DNA from: Rhizobium sp. NXC14
GTDB lineage: Bacteria; Pseudomonadota; Alphaproteobacteria; Rhizobiales; Rhizobiaceae
Direction: 5' to 3'
Assembly: GCF_002117485.1 (NCBI RefSeq)
Contig: NZ_CP021030.1
Location: forward strand, 2,421,001 to 2,485,000
DNA: 64,000 nt
Below are positions 56,793-64,000 of the stretch, one piece after another. The translations under genes were made by a program, and so were the position numbers. Under the pieces are notes generated by a model. It was not told the DNA's origin, ran no database searches, and worked only from the letters and a program-made list of their open reading frames with translations. Positions within the stretch are counted from its first letter, which is position 1. Each line of letters opens with the position of its first letter.

Positions 56793-57961
56793 AGATAGTA
56801 GGCTGAGATGACCAGCCCGAGGCCGGAAAGCGCGACGAGCGCCATGACGTAATAGCTGACAAAGCCGAGCCAGGCGTAGAGGTAGCCCGAAGCGATGGTC
56901 ATCAACCCCATCGCCATGCCGACATAGAAGAAATAGGCGCCCTGCGCCGAGGCCTCCTGCGTTTCCTGCACCGTCGCCACGATTCTCCGCTGCACGCCGG
57001 TATGCACGAAGGCATAGGTGAAGCCGTGGAAACATTGCAGCAGGAAGAAGCCGGCAAAGCCGGCATTCATGGGAAACAGGATCCAGCGGCAGACGCTGAT
57101 GGCGCAGCCGAAGCGGATCAATGTCCAGGCATTGAAGCGCCGATTGAGACGCTTCGATAGAAAGAACACCGTCACCTCCGAAGCAACGCCGGCGCTCCAG
57201 AGCAAGCCGACCTCGGTGCCGGAAAAGCCGAGCTGATGCCAATAAATCGAGGAAAAAGCATTGAGCACCGCGTGGCTCGACTGCTGGATGGCAACTCCGA
57301 TCAGGAGCAGCAGCAAATGTGGTTCGCGCAACCCGCTGCCGGTGGCGGCCGGCAGGTCGATCGGCTGGCCGCGCCGCCGTGTGGGCCCGATCCGCGGACA
57401 GAAGATCGCCATCGCCACCATCATCGTGAAGCCGAACACCATGACGACGAGCACCATGCCGCCGCCCCCCCGGCCGATCAGCTGACCGCCGAGGAGCGTC
57501 GAGACGATGAAGGCAATCGAGCCCCATACGCGCATCGACCCATAATCGAGCCCCCAGCGGCGCACGCCTGAAATGACGATCGATTCGACCACGGGCACAT
57601 AGGGCGCAAAGGTGGCGCCCTGCAGCGCGAAGATGATTGTCACCGGCCAAAAGCTGGTCGTCCAGTAAAGCGCGATCGCCGTCAGCAGCGACAGGCCACC
57701 CGACCAGAGCAGCACGGTCGAGCGCTCCTTCATGCGGTCGGCGATCATGGCGACGACAGGTGCTACCAGGACTCGAACCACCATCGGTATGGCGAGAATA
57801 ATGCCGATTTCACGGTCACTGAAACTATGGGTTTGCAGCCAAACCGGGAAAAATGGCAGCACGACGCCATTGACGAGCAGCGGCGCGCAATAGGACAGCG
57901 CGCTGAGCAGCCGGAAGCGCGGCGGCGCTCCCTCACCCGAAGAATGTTGAGCGGGAATCAT
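56744..57961 (-). CDS. MFS transporter, HcaT/nucleoside-carrier-like group
   Basis: A 405-residue protein with about twelve helices. The sequence (PLLVNGVVLPFFPVWLQTHS; DREIGIILAIPMVVRVLVAP; DRMKERSTVLLWSGG loop) matches the MFS_1_like group that includes 3-phenylpropionate/HcaT and NupG-like carriers. The HSFSDREIG start of helix 2 is characteristic. Its gene end overlaps the converging epimerase gene by 49 bases, so the two transcripts are antisense at their 3' ends. Substrate unknown. Confidence 0.88.
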   Translation of the reverse strand: MIPAQHSSGEGAPPRFRLLSALSYCAPLLVNGVVLPFFPVWLQTHSFSDREIGIILAIPMVVRVLVAPVVAMIADRMKERSTVLLWSGGLSLLTAIALYWTTSFWPVTIIFALQGATFAPYVPVVESIVISGVRRWGLDYGSMRVWGSIAFIVSTLLGGQLIGRGGGGMVLVVMVFGFTMMVAMAIFCPRIGPTRRRGQPIDLPAATGSGLREPHLLLLLIGVAIQQSSHAVLNAFSSIYWHQLGFSGTEVGLLWSAGVASEVTVFFLSKRLNRRFNAWTLIRFGCAISVCRWILFPMNAGFAGFFLLQCFHGFTYAFVHTGVQRRIVATVQETQEASAQGAYFFYVGMAMGLMTIASGYLYAWLGFVSYYVMALVALSGLGLVISAYYLQPQRVLSGGKTREAA

Positions 57962-58126
57962 CGGTGGACCTGAAGGAAACTAGATGTTTTCCTAACACAC
58001 CACCCCGGGGCGCGACCATTGCGAGAAATAGCCGTCCGGAAACGTTTTAGAAAATAAATTGGGCCTGTTACCTCGCGGTAACGGCTAAATTGCCGGCGAG
58101 CCGCCGCGACTGCGACGGCTGTAAAA

Positions 58127-58975
58127 TCACGCTGCCTGCGCGGCGAGTTCCGCCTCTTCGAGACGCTCGACTGCGGTAAGCGCCGGCACTGCGCTAGCAA
58201 GCGCTCGCCAGGTGATCAGCTCGAACGTGCCGTCCTCATGCTCTGCAACCGCTGTGCAGCTTTCCACCCAGTCGCCAGTGTTGATGTAGCGGATGCCGTC
58301 CATCTCCTGGATGACGGCGTGGTGGATGTGGCCGCAGATCACCCCGTCGGCTCCGCTCTTGCGCGCCTCTTCAGCCACGACGCGTTCGAACTCGCCGATG
58401 AAATTGACCGCATGCTTGACCTGCAGCTTCGCCCAGGCGGAAAACGACCAATATGGCATGCCAAGGCGACGGCGGACGGCGGCGAGCAGGATGTTGATGC
58501 GGATTGCCGTATCATAGGCCCAGTCACCGAGATAGGCGAGCAGGCGGGCGTTGCGGACAACGACGTCGAACTCGTCGCCGTGCAGGATCAGGTATTTCTT
58601 GCCGTCCGCGCCGTCATGCATCATGCGCTCGACGACCTCGATGCCGCCGAAATGCATGCCCGGGAAGTCGCGTAGGAATTCGTCGTGATTGCCGGGGATG
58701 TAGACGACGCGCGTGCCCTTGCGCGCCTTGCGCAGCAGTTTCTGGACGACGTCGTTGCAGACCTGCGGCCAGTACCAGTTGCGCTTCAGGCGCCAGCCGT
58801 CGACGATGTCGCCGACGAGCACGATCGTATCGGCTTCGTGGTAGCGCAGGAAATCCAGCAGGAAATCAGCCTTCGCGGCCTTCGAGCCGAGATGCACATC
58901 GGAAATGAAGAGCGTGCGGAAATGTCTGGGTTCCATCATGTCTGTCACGAACAGTGCTCGTGCCCCATCTTTCAT
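58127..58975 (-). CDS. LpxH-like metallophosphoesterase (UDP-2,3-diacylglucosamine hydrolase family)
   Basis: A 282-residue calcineurin-fold protein. Metal and phosphate motifs are in order: FISDVHLGS, VGDIVDGW, PGNHDEFL, LHGDEFD and CGHIHH. These are the motifs of LpxH/YbbF-type enzymes, which hydrolyse UDP-2,3-diacylglucosamine in lipid A synthesis, but the C-terminal half here (WSFSAWAKLQVKHAVNFIGEFE) differs from E. coli LpxH, so another phosphoester is possible. The start at 58975 has GGAAGG nine bases upstream. It stands alone. Confidence 0.88.
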   Translation of the reverse strand: MKDGARALFVTDMMEPRHFRTLFISDVHLGSKAAKADFLLDFLRYHEADTIVLVGDIVDGWRLKRNWYWPQVCNDVVQKLLRKARKGTRVVYIPGNHDEFLRDFPGMHFGGIEVVERMMHDGADGKKYLILHGDEFDVVVRNARLLAYLGDWAYDTAIRINILLAAVRRRLGMPYWSFSAWAKLQVKHAVNFIGEFERVVAEEARKSGADGVICGHIHHAVIQEMDGIRYINTGDWVESCTAVAEHEDGTFELITWRALASAVPALTAVERLEEAELAAQAA

Positions 58976-59210
58976 CTAGCCTTCCAAAACCAGACTCGTG
59001 TTTCAGGAAGATGACAAGCTGGGGAAAAGCCCTGCCAACCCGCCGTTCCGTCTGGATGGTAAACGCAGATCCCATCGTTACGAAGCTCGCAATAGCGACA
59101 TCGGAAATCCGATTATCGCAATTTCTCCCTGCGAGGTCCTGGGCCTTTCCCGCATGCCGAGAATCAAATTAACAGCAGCTGCCGATCAAGGCGTAACCTG
59201 GAGGATATTG

Positions 59211-59546
59211 ATGATGCGCGCCCGAACCGCGACAATAATGATTTCTATGGCACTGCTTGCCGGCTGTGCACCGACGCAGCAGGACTATGATGCAACAGTA
59301 ACGCTGCTGCAAGGCAGCGCGAGAGCGAGAAACGAGTTCGTCAAAGTGTGCACAAAGGATTTCGATGCAAATGCGCGGCGCGCCGCGGGGATCGTGACAA
59401 ACGTTTCCGACAATGACGCTCCGAGAATCGCCTGTCAGCGATATCTGACGGCAGCGATCTCCGGTCGCGCTACGTATCAGGATCTGCTCGACATCAAGGC
59501 TCACCGGTTTACGCCAAAACTCATCAAGATCTTCCAGGGCCGCTAA
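59211..59546 (+). CDS. Small lipoprotein, hypothetical
   Basis: A 111-residue protein starting with a double ATG at 59211, with GGAGG at 59200-59204. The signal peptide (RARTATIMISMALLAGC) ends in a lipobox LAGC, so the mature protein begins at Cys22 or so. The mature part (about 88 residues) contains ATVTLLQGSARARNEFVKVC and a second cysteine pair (VCTKDF, ACQRYL). I do not recognise a family. Frame text back to 58998 is not supported by a ribosome-binding site. Confidence 0.78.
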   Translation: MMRARTATIMISMALLAGCAPTQQDYDATVTLLQGSARARNEFVKVCTKDFDANARRAAGIVTNVSDNDAPRIACQRYLTAAISGRATYQDLLDIKAHRFTPKLIKIFQGR

Positions 59547-59704
59547 TAGCCCGGAAGACGCTCTCTCGCTTCTCGATTTGGAACTGAGTGACCAAGATCG
59601 ACGGGCCAAGCGGATTGGGGGCAAGCGGCGACCAGACGCTACGCCCCTTTTCGGCTGGCAATATTGCCCTGCCGATCGAGCGCGTTCATGATGACAACGA
59701 TTCC

Positions 59705-60478
59705 ATGTCCGACAAAGCGGGATGGCCGATGCGTCTCTTTCTCGTTCGCCACGGCGAATCCCTCGGCAACATCAACGAACAGGCCTACCGCCAATTCGGC
59801 GATCATAATGTGCCGCTGACTGAATGGGGCTATCGCCAGGCGGCTGAGGCAGGCGCTGTCATCGCTTCGTACCTCAAAGGGCTGCCGAGCCAGGGATTCC
59901 AGAAGCTGCATATCTGGTATTCGCCGTTTCTGCGCACGCGCCAGAGCAAGGATGCGCTGCTCGAAGCGCTGCCGGAAAACTTCGTCGGCGATGTCAGGGA
60001 AGATTATCTTCTGCGCGAGCAGGATTTCGGCCTCTTCACCGAAATCTACGACCGTGCCGAGCAGAAGCAGAAATTCCCCGAGGAGTTCGAAAAATGGGCG
60101 AGGCTGCGCAACAATAGCGGCAAGTTCTATGCGCGGCCGCCGGACGGCGAAAGCCGGGCGGACGTGGCGCAGCGGGTGCGTCTCTTCCTTCAGACCGTCA
60201 TGCGCGAGGCCGAAAACGGCGACCACAACGTCGCGATCGTCGGCCACGGGGTCACCAACCGGGCGATCGAAATGAATTTCCTGCACCACTCCGTCGACTG
60301 GTTCGAGCGCTCCGACAATCCTGGGAATTCCGACGTTACGCTGATCGAGGGAACGCGATTGCAGGGCTACGACACGATACCGCTGCACCAGGCCGCCGAC
60401 CGGCAGCCGGGACAGGAGAACCAACTGCGCGATGCCTATGGCGCTGACGTGACGATGACGCCGAAGCGCGGTGGGTAA
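59705..60478 (+). CDS. Histidine phosphatase family protein
   Basis: A 257-residue phosphoglycerate-mutase-like phosphatase. The catalytic LFLVRHGESLGNINE is at about residues 11-25, SPFLRTRQSKDALLEAL is the second Arg segment, the acid is in FGLFTEIYDRAEQ and the second His in VAIVGHGVTNRA. It is larger than the SixA-like protein at 30.7 kb and probably acts on a phosphosugar or phospholipid precursor. The start is uncertain: ATG 59705 is chosen, but GTG at 59588 has a GGAA upstream and ATG 59729 (MRLFLVRHG) begins at the domain. Confidence 0.87.
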   Translation: MSDKAGWPMRLFLVRHGESLGNINEQAYRQFGDHNVPLTEWGYRQAAEAGAVIASYLKGLPSQGFQKLHIWYSPFLRTRQSKDALLEALPENFVGDVREDYLLREQDFGLFTEIYDRAEQKQKFPEEFEKWARLRNNSGKFYARPPDGESRADVAQRVRLFLQTVMREAENGDHNVAIVGHGVTNRAIEMNFLHHSVDWFERSDNPGNSDVTLIEGTRLQGYDTIPLHQAADRQPGQENQLRDAYGADVTMTPKRGG

Positions 60479-60516
60479 ACCGCTCCCCACAAGGGACCCT
60501 TGTGGGGAGCGGTTTT
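60477..60516. terminator. Strong terminator hairpin, possibly bidirectional
   Basis: A 17-base stem (60478-60494 / 60498-60514) with a 3-base loop is followed by TTTT on the plus strand. It separates the histidine phosphatase gene from the converging FAD oxidoreductase gene. Confidence 0.8.
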
Positions 60517-60543
60517 GGGCGGGGTCTTCTACGCTTCATCTAT

Positions 60544-61983
60544 TCAAGCAGCTCGGACCGCCGCCATCGGCTTCACATTCTGATTCATCCGGAACAAATT
60601 GTTCGGATCGTAGCGCAGCTTGATTTCCGAAAGGCGCGCATAATTAGCCCCGTAGGCCATTTCGACCCGGTCGGTCTCGTCCTCAGGCATGAAGTTGATG
60701 TAGGCAGTGCCCACAGCATGCGGCTTGGTTGCCTCGAAAAGTTCGCGCGCCCAGCCGATGCAGTTTCCGTCCATCTCGGTTTCCCGCCAGCGTGCATGGA
60801 CATTCATGACGAAATGCGAACTGCGCTGTGGAAATGCCGTGGCTTCGGTCGGCACGCGGCCGGCGGCGCCGCCGACATGGCCGATGAATATTTCGCATTC
60901 CGGCCCTGGCAGCTTCCGCACGGCATTGATGAGAACCTCGATCGCCGCATCGGAAAGGGAGGCGAAATCCTGGCTCTTCCAATAGTTACGGGCGCCGGGC
61001 GTTAGAAGCGGGTCGAATGCCTGCTGCCAGCCGATGAACGGCATCGGGCCGACAATGTCGGCGATCGGCTTTCCGATCCCGCGCAACCTCGCCGCCGCCT
61101 TTTCGCCCGCCGCCATGTCCCCGCAATAGCACATAGCAAGCACGACGATTTCCTTGCCGTGCCAATCGGCCGGCAGGAACGGCAGCGGCGGCGCCTGGCG
61201 CATCACCACCCAGCAGGTCAGCTCGTCGGGTGCTGTTTCCAGCGCCTCGCGATATTCCCTGAGAACGTTTTCCGCATCGGCGAAGGGATGCACGACCAGT
61301 CCGGCGAAAACTTCGGGCTGGAGCGGGTTGAGCTGGAATTCGAAGGAGGTCACGACGCCGAAATTGCCGCCGCCGCCGCGCAGCGCCCAGAACAGGTCCG
61401 GCCGCTCCGTCTCGCTCGCCTTCACCAGTTCGCCGTTGGCCGTCACCACATCGACCGAAATCAGATTGTCGAGGGTCAACCCGAATTTCCGCGTGAGCCA
61501 GCCGAAACCACCGCCGAGCGTCAGGCCGGCTATGCCGGTCGTGGAATTAATGCCGGTTGGCAGTACCAGTCCGAATGCTAGCGTTTCCTTGTCGACGTCG
61601 CCTAGCGTCGCGCCCGGCTCGATCCTGGCGCGGCGCGTCTCGGGATCGACCCGCACCGATTTCATCGGCGACAGATCAATGACGACGCCGCCCTCGCAGA
61701 CCGCGTTGCCGGCAATGCCGTGCCCGCCGCCGCGCACCGAAACGAGCAGATTGTTGTCGCGTGCAAGGCGCACCGCGCGCACGACATCAGCCGCCCCTGC
61801 ACAGCGCGCAATCAGACCCGGCCGGCGATCGATCATCGCATTCCAGATCGCCCGCGCCTCACCGTAATTCATGTCTTTGCTGGTCAGGAGACTGCCGCGA
61901 AAACCGGCGGCAAACGCATCCATGGCCACGTCATTAACCATCGTCTGACCCCGTTGCAGGGTCGTGAGGTTCAAATTGTCCAT
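60544..61983 (-). CDS. FAD-binding oxidoreductase, berberine-bridge-enzyme-like
   Basis: A 479-residue protein with the PCMH/FAD-binding domain first (VRGGGHGIAGNAVCEGGVVI), whose His in GGGHG is the family's covalent FAD attachment site, and LTLGGGFGWLTRKFGLTLDN as the second FAD segment. The C-terminal BBE motif RYDPNNLFRMNQNVKP ends the protein. Relatives oxidise alcohols, sugars or alkaloid-like molecules with O2. ATG at 61983 is chosen because GGAGGAAATC lies immediately upstream. No carrier or other pathway gene is adjacent. The substrate is unknown. Confidence 0.92.
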   Translation of the reverse strand: MDNLNLTTLQRGQTMVNDVAMDAFAAGFRGSLLTSKDMNYGEARAIWNAMIDRRPGLIARCAGAADVVRAVRLARDNNLLVSVRGGGHGIAGNAVCEGGVVIDLSPMKSVRVDPETRRARIEPGATLGDVDKETLAFGLVLPTGINSTTGIAGLTLGGGFGWLTRKFGLTLDNLISVDVVTANGELVKASETERPDLFWALRGGGGNFGVVTSFEFQLNPLQPEVFAGLVVHPFADAENVLREYREALETAPDELTCWVVMRQAPPLPFLPADWHGKEIVVLAMCYCGDMAAGEKAAARLRGIGKPIADIVGPMPFIGWQQAFDPLLTPGARNYWKSQDFASLSDAAIEVLINAVRKLPGPECEIFIGHVGGAAGRVPTEATAFPQRSSHFVMNVHARWRETEMDGNCIGWARELFEATKPHAVGTAYINFMPEDETDRVEMAYGANYARLSEIKLRYDPNNLFRMNQNVKPMAAVRAA

Positions 61984-62215
61984 GATTTCCTCCATGCGAC
62001 CGGCGCCCCGCACCGTCGCGGCGGCATTTTGCGCTTGCAGGCGGCATCAAACAAGTTTCCAAAAGGATTAGTACCGGCGCCGATACTCGGCCGGCCCGTG
62101 GTTCCGTGGGACATGCCCCGCGCGAAAACTTCTACCATCCCTCATTTCCATACTGTCGCACGTATCCGATTGATGTATGGAGAAACTCCAGAAAAAGACG
62201 TGCACGGAGGCGGCA

Positions 62216-64000
62216 ATGGATCACCAGGATAAATCCAAGACGGACAAGAACGCACCGGGCGGCGATCTCGACGAACAGGCGCTGTTTTTCCACCGCTACC
62301 CCCGCCCCGGCAAGCTGGAGATCCAGGCGACCAAGCCGCTCGGCAACCAGCGCGACCTGGCGCTTGCCTATTCGCCGGGCGTTGCCGCTCCCTGCCTTGC
62401 CATCCGTGACAACCCTGAAATGGCGGCCGAATATACCTCGCGCGCCAATCTCGTCGCCGTCATTTCCAACGGCACCGCCGTGCTCGGACTCGGCAATATC
62501 GGCCCGCTCGCTTCCAAGCCTGTCATGGAGGGCAAGGCCGTGCTCTTCAAGAAATTCGCCGGCATCGACGTTTTCGACATCGAGATCGATGCGGCGAGCG
62601 TCGAGCAGATGGTTTCGACCGTCTCATCGCTGGAGCCGACCTTTGGCGGCATCAACCTGGAAGACATCAAGGCGCCGGAATGTTTCGAGGTCGAGCGGCG
62701 CCTGCGCGAGAAGATGAAGATCCCGGTCTTCCACGACGACCAGCACGGCACGGCGATCATTGTCGCCGCCGCTATCCTGAACGGGCTGGAACTCGCCGGC
62801 AAAGCCATCGAGAACGTCAAGATCGTTGCCTCGGGCGCCGGTGCTGCCGCCCTTGCCTGCCTCAATCTGCTGGTGACCCTCGGCGCCAAGCGCGAAAACA
62901 TCTGGGTCCACGATATCGAAGGCCTCGTCTATGAGGGCCGCACCGAACTGATGGACGAATGGAAGTCCGTCTATGCCCAGAAGAGCGACACCCGCACGGT
63001 CGCCGAAAATATCGGCGGCGCTGATGTCTTCCTGGGTCTCTCGGCCGCCGGCGTGCTGAAACCGGAGCTGCTGGCGCAAATGGCCGACAAGCCGCTGATC
63101 ATGGCGCTCGCCAATCCGACTCCGGAGATCATGCCGGATCTCGCCCGCGCCGCCCGTCCCGATGCGATGATCTGCACCGGCCGCTCGGACTTTGCCAACC
63201 AGGTCAACAACGTCCTCTGCTTCCCCTACATCTTCCGCGGCGCGCTCGATTGCGGCGCCGAGACGATCAATGAGGAAATGAAGATGGCGGCCGTGCGCGC
63301 CATCGCAGCGCTTGCCCGCGAAGAACCCTCCGACGTCGCTGCCCGCGCCTATTCCGGCGAGACCCCAGTCTTCGGGCCCGACTATCTGATCCCTTCCCCT
63401 TTCGATCCGCGCCTCATCCTGCGCATCGCCCCTGCCGTCGCCAAGGCCGCCGAACAGAGCGGCGTCGCACGCCGTCCAATCCAGGATTTCGACGCCTATC
63501 TCGATCAGCTGAACCGTTTCGTCTTCCGTTCCGGCTTCGTCATGAAGCCGATCTTCACGGCGGCAAAGGCCGCCGAGCGCAAGCGCGTCATTTTCTCAGA
63601 AGGCGAGGACGAGCGCGTGCTGCGCGCCGCCCAGGTGCTGCTTGAGGAAGGCTTGGCCAAACCGATCCTGATCGGCCGCCCACAGGTCATCGAGACACGC
63701 CTCAAGCGCTACGGTCTGCGCATCCGGCCATTGCAGGATTTCGAGGTCATCAATCCGGAAGACGATCCGCGCTTTCGCGAATATGTCGATCTCTATTTCT
63801 CGCTCGTCGGCCGCCGAGGCGTCATCCCGGAAGCGGCCCGCACTATCGTGCGCACCAACACCACCGTCATCGGCGCGCTGGCGCTGAAGCGCGGCGAGGC
63901 CGATGCGCTGATCTGCGGCCTCGAAGGCCGTTACGAGAAACACCTGCGCGACGTGCGCCAGATCATCGGCAAGCGCACGGATGTCCGCGATTTCTCAGCC
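62216..64000 (+). CDS. maeB: NADP-type malic enzyme with C-terminal phosphotransacetylase-like domain (3' part outside window)
   Basis: An open frame of 595 codons from ATG at 62216 (GGAGG at 62206-62210) runs off the right edge. The malic-enzyme domain (about 20-440) has the Tyr-Ser-Pro-Gly catalytic segment LALAYSPGVAAPC, EGKAVLFKKFAGIDVFD, FHDDQHGTAIIVAAAILNG and the NADP-binding GAGAAALACLNLL. From about residue 450 a phosphotransacetylase-like domain begins (ERKRVIFSEGEDERVLRAAQ). It converts malate to pyruvate, feeding bacteroid metabolism in rhizobia. The start of the protein (RPGKLEIQATKPLGNQRDLA) fits the TME branch, but the NAD/NADP preference cannot be fixed by eye. Confidence 0.95.
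   Translation, partial: MDHQDKSKTDKNAPGGDLDEQALFFHRYPRPGKLEIQATKPLGNQRDLALAYSPGVAAPCLAIRDNPEMAAEYTSRANLVAVISNGTAVLGLGNIGPLASKPVMEGKAVLFKKFAGIDVFDIEIDAASVEQMVSTVSSLEPTFGGINLEDIKAPECFEVERRLREKMKIPVFHDDQHGTAIIVAAAILNGLELAGKAIENVKIVASGAGAAALACLNLLVTLGAKRENIWVHDIEGLVYEGRTELMDEWKSVYAQKSDTRTVAENIGGADVFLGLSAAGVLKPELLAQMADKPLIMALANPTPEIMPDLARAARPDAMICTGRSDFANQVNNVLCFPYIFRGALDCGAETINEEMKMAAVRAIAALAREEPSDVAARAYSGETPVFGPDYLIPSPFDPRLILRIAPAVAKAAEQSGVARRPIQDFDAYLDQLNRFVFRSGFVMKPIFTAAKAAERKRVIFSEGEDERVLRAAQVLLEEGLAKPILIGRPQVIETRLKRYGLRIRPLQDFEVINPEDDPRFREYVDLYFSLVGRRGVIPEAARTIVRTNTTVIGALALKRGEADALICGLEGRYEKHLRDVRQIIGKRTDVRDFSA

Noticed and set aside
55518..57650. 710-residue minus-strand frame over the epimerase and MFS genes
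   Set aside because: Composition is Arg/Asp-rich without motifs; the real genes in other frames carry full catalytic and membrane patterns.

Overview
The window is chromosomal DNA from a Rhizobium of the R. etli / R. leguminosarum type. The call rests on high GC, compact operons, and protein and gene-order similarity to the Rhizobiales core: rpsD-glsA-ttcA, alaS-recA, cckA, the folP-folB-folK cluster, the MlaEFD operon, tme-type malic enzyme, and a giant coiled-coil polar protein like Agrobacterium GPR / Sinorhizobium RgsE. No search was run, so the species call is inference.

Layout. 0-9 kb: a partial membrane protein, a small basic protein, the CGFS glutaredoxin grxD, two tandem Bcr/CflA-type MFS pumps, a GNAT acetyltransferase, two tandem inositol-phosphatase paralogs, ttcA, glsA and rpsD. 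9-14.4 kb (minus strand): a HerA-like ATPase, then a FUSC transporter gene that is frameshifted here, trmJ-like methyltransferase and murI. 14.4-24.7 kb: a secreted protein, icd, a GNAT, a GST, an AraC regulator, alaS, recA with its operator, and the pseudouridine-catabolism pair psuK-psuG. 24.7-30.4 kb: a long palindromic intergenic repeat, cckA, a FliO-like protein, a DUF1062 protein and an atypical one-cysteine dksA. 30.6-38.4 kb: a SixA-like phosphatase, the ycjX-ycjF pair, a secreted protein, folK/folB/folP, a DUF922 protease-like protein, a structured small-RNA candidate, a ferredoxin and an HPt protein. 38.8-45.9 kb: the GPR/RgsE-like gene (2368 codons) with eleven 132-bp tandem repeats, preceded by a perfect CtrA-type site. 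46-64 kb: isochorismatase-like hydrolase, D,D-carboxypeptidase, a GAF-GGDEF-PilZ diguanylate cyclase whose start is interrupted by an IS21-family element, the Mla lipid-transport operon, an enolase-superfamily epimerase, an MFS carrier, an LpxH-like phosphoesterase, a small lipoprotein, a histidine phosphatase, a berberine-type FAD oxidoreductase and the start of a malic enzyme.

How the genes work together. Most of the window is housekeeping. The most connected theme is cell cycle and envelope growth: CckA (which feeds the CtrA phosphorelay), an HPt protein, the CtrA-type boxes in front of the polar-growth protein gene, murI, the D,D-carboxypeptidase and the Mla system. The only clear mobile element is the IS21-family copy at 49,039-51,523. 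The points most worth a second look are the structured RNA at about 37.2 kb, the repeat array and CtrA boxes of the giant gene, the IS junction that rebuilds a start codon without its ribosome-binding site, and the broken FUSC gene.
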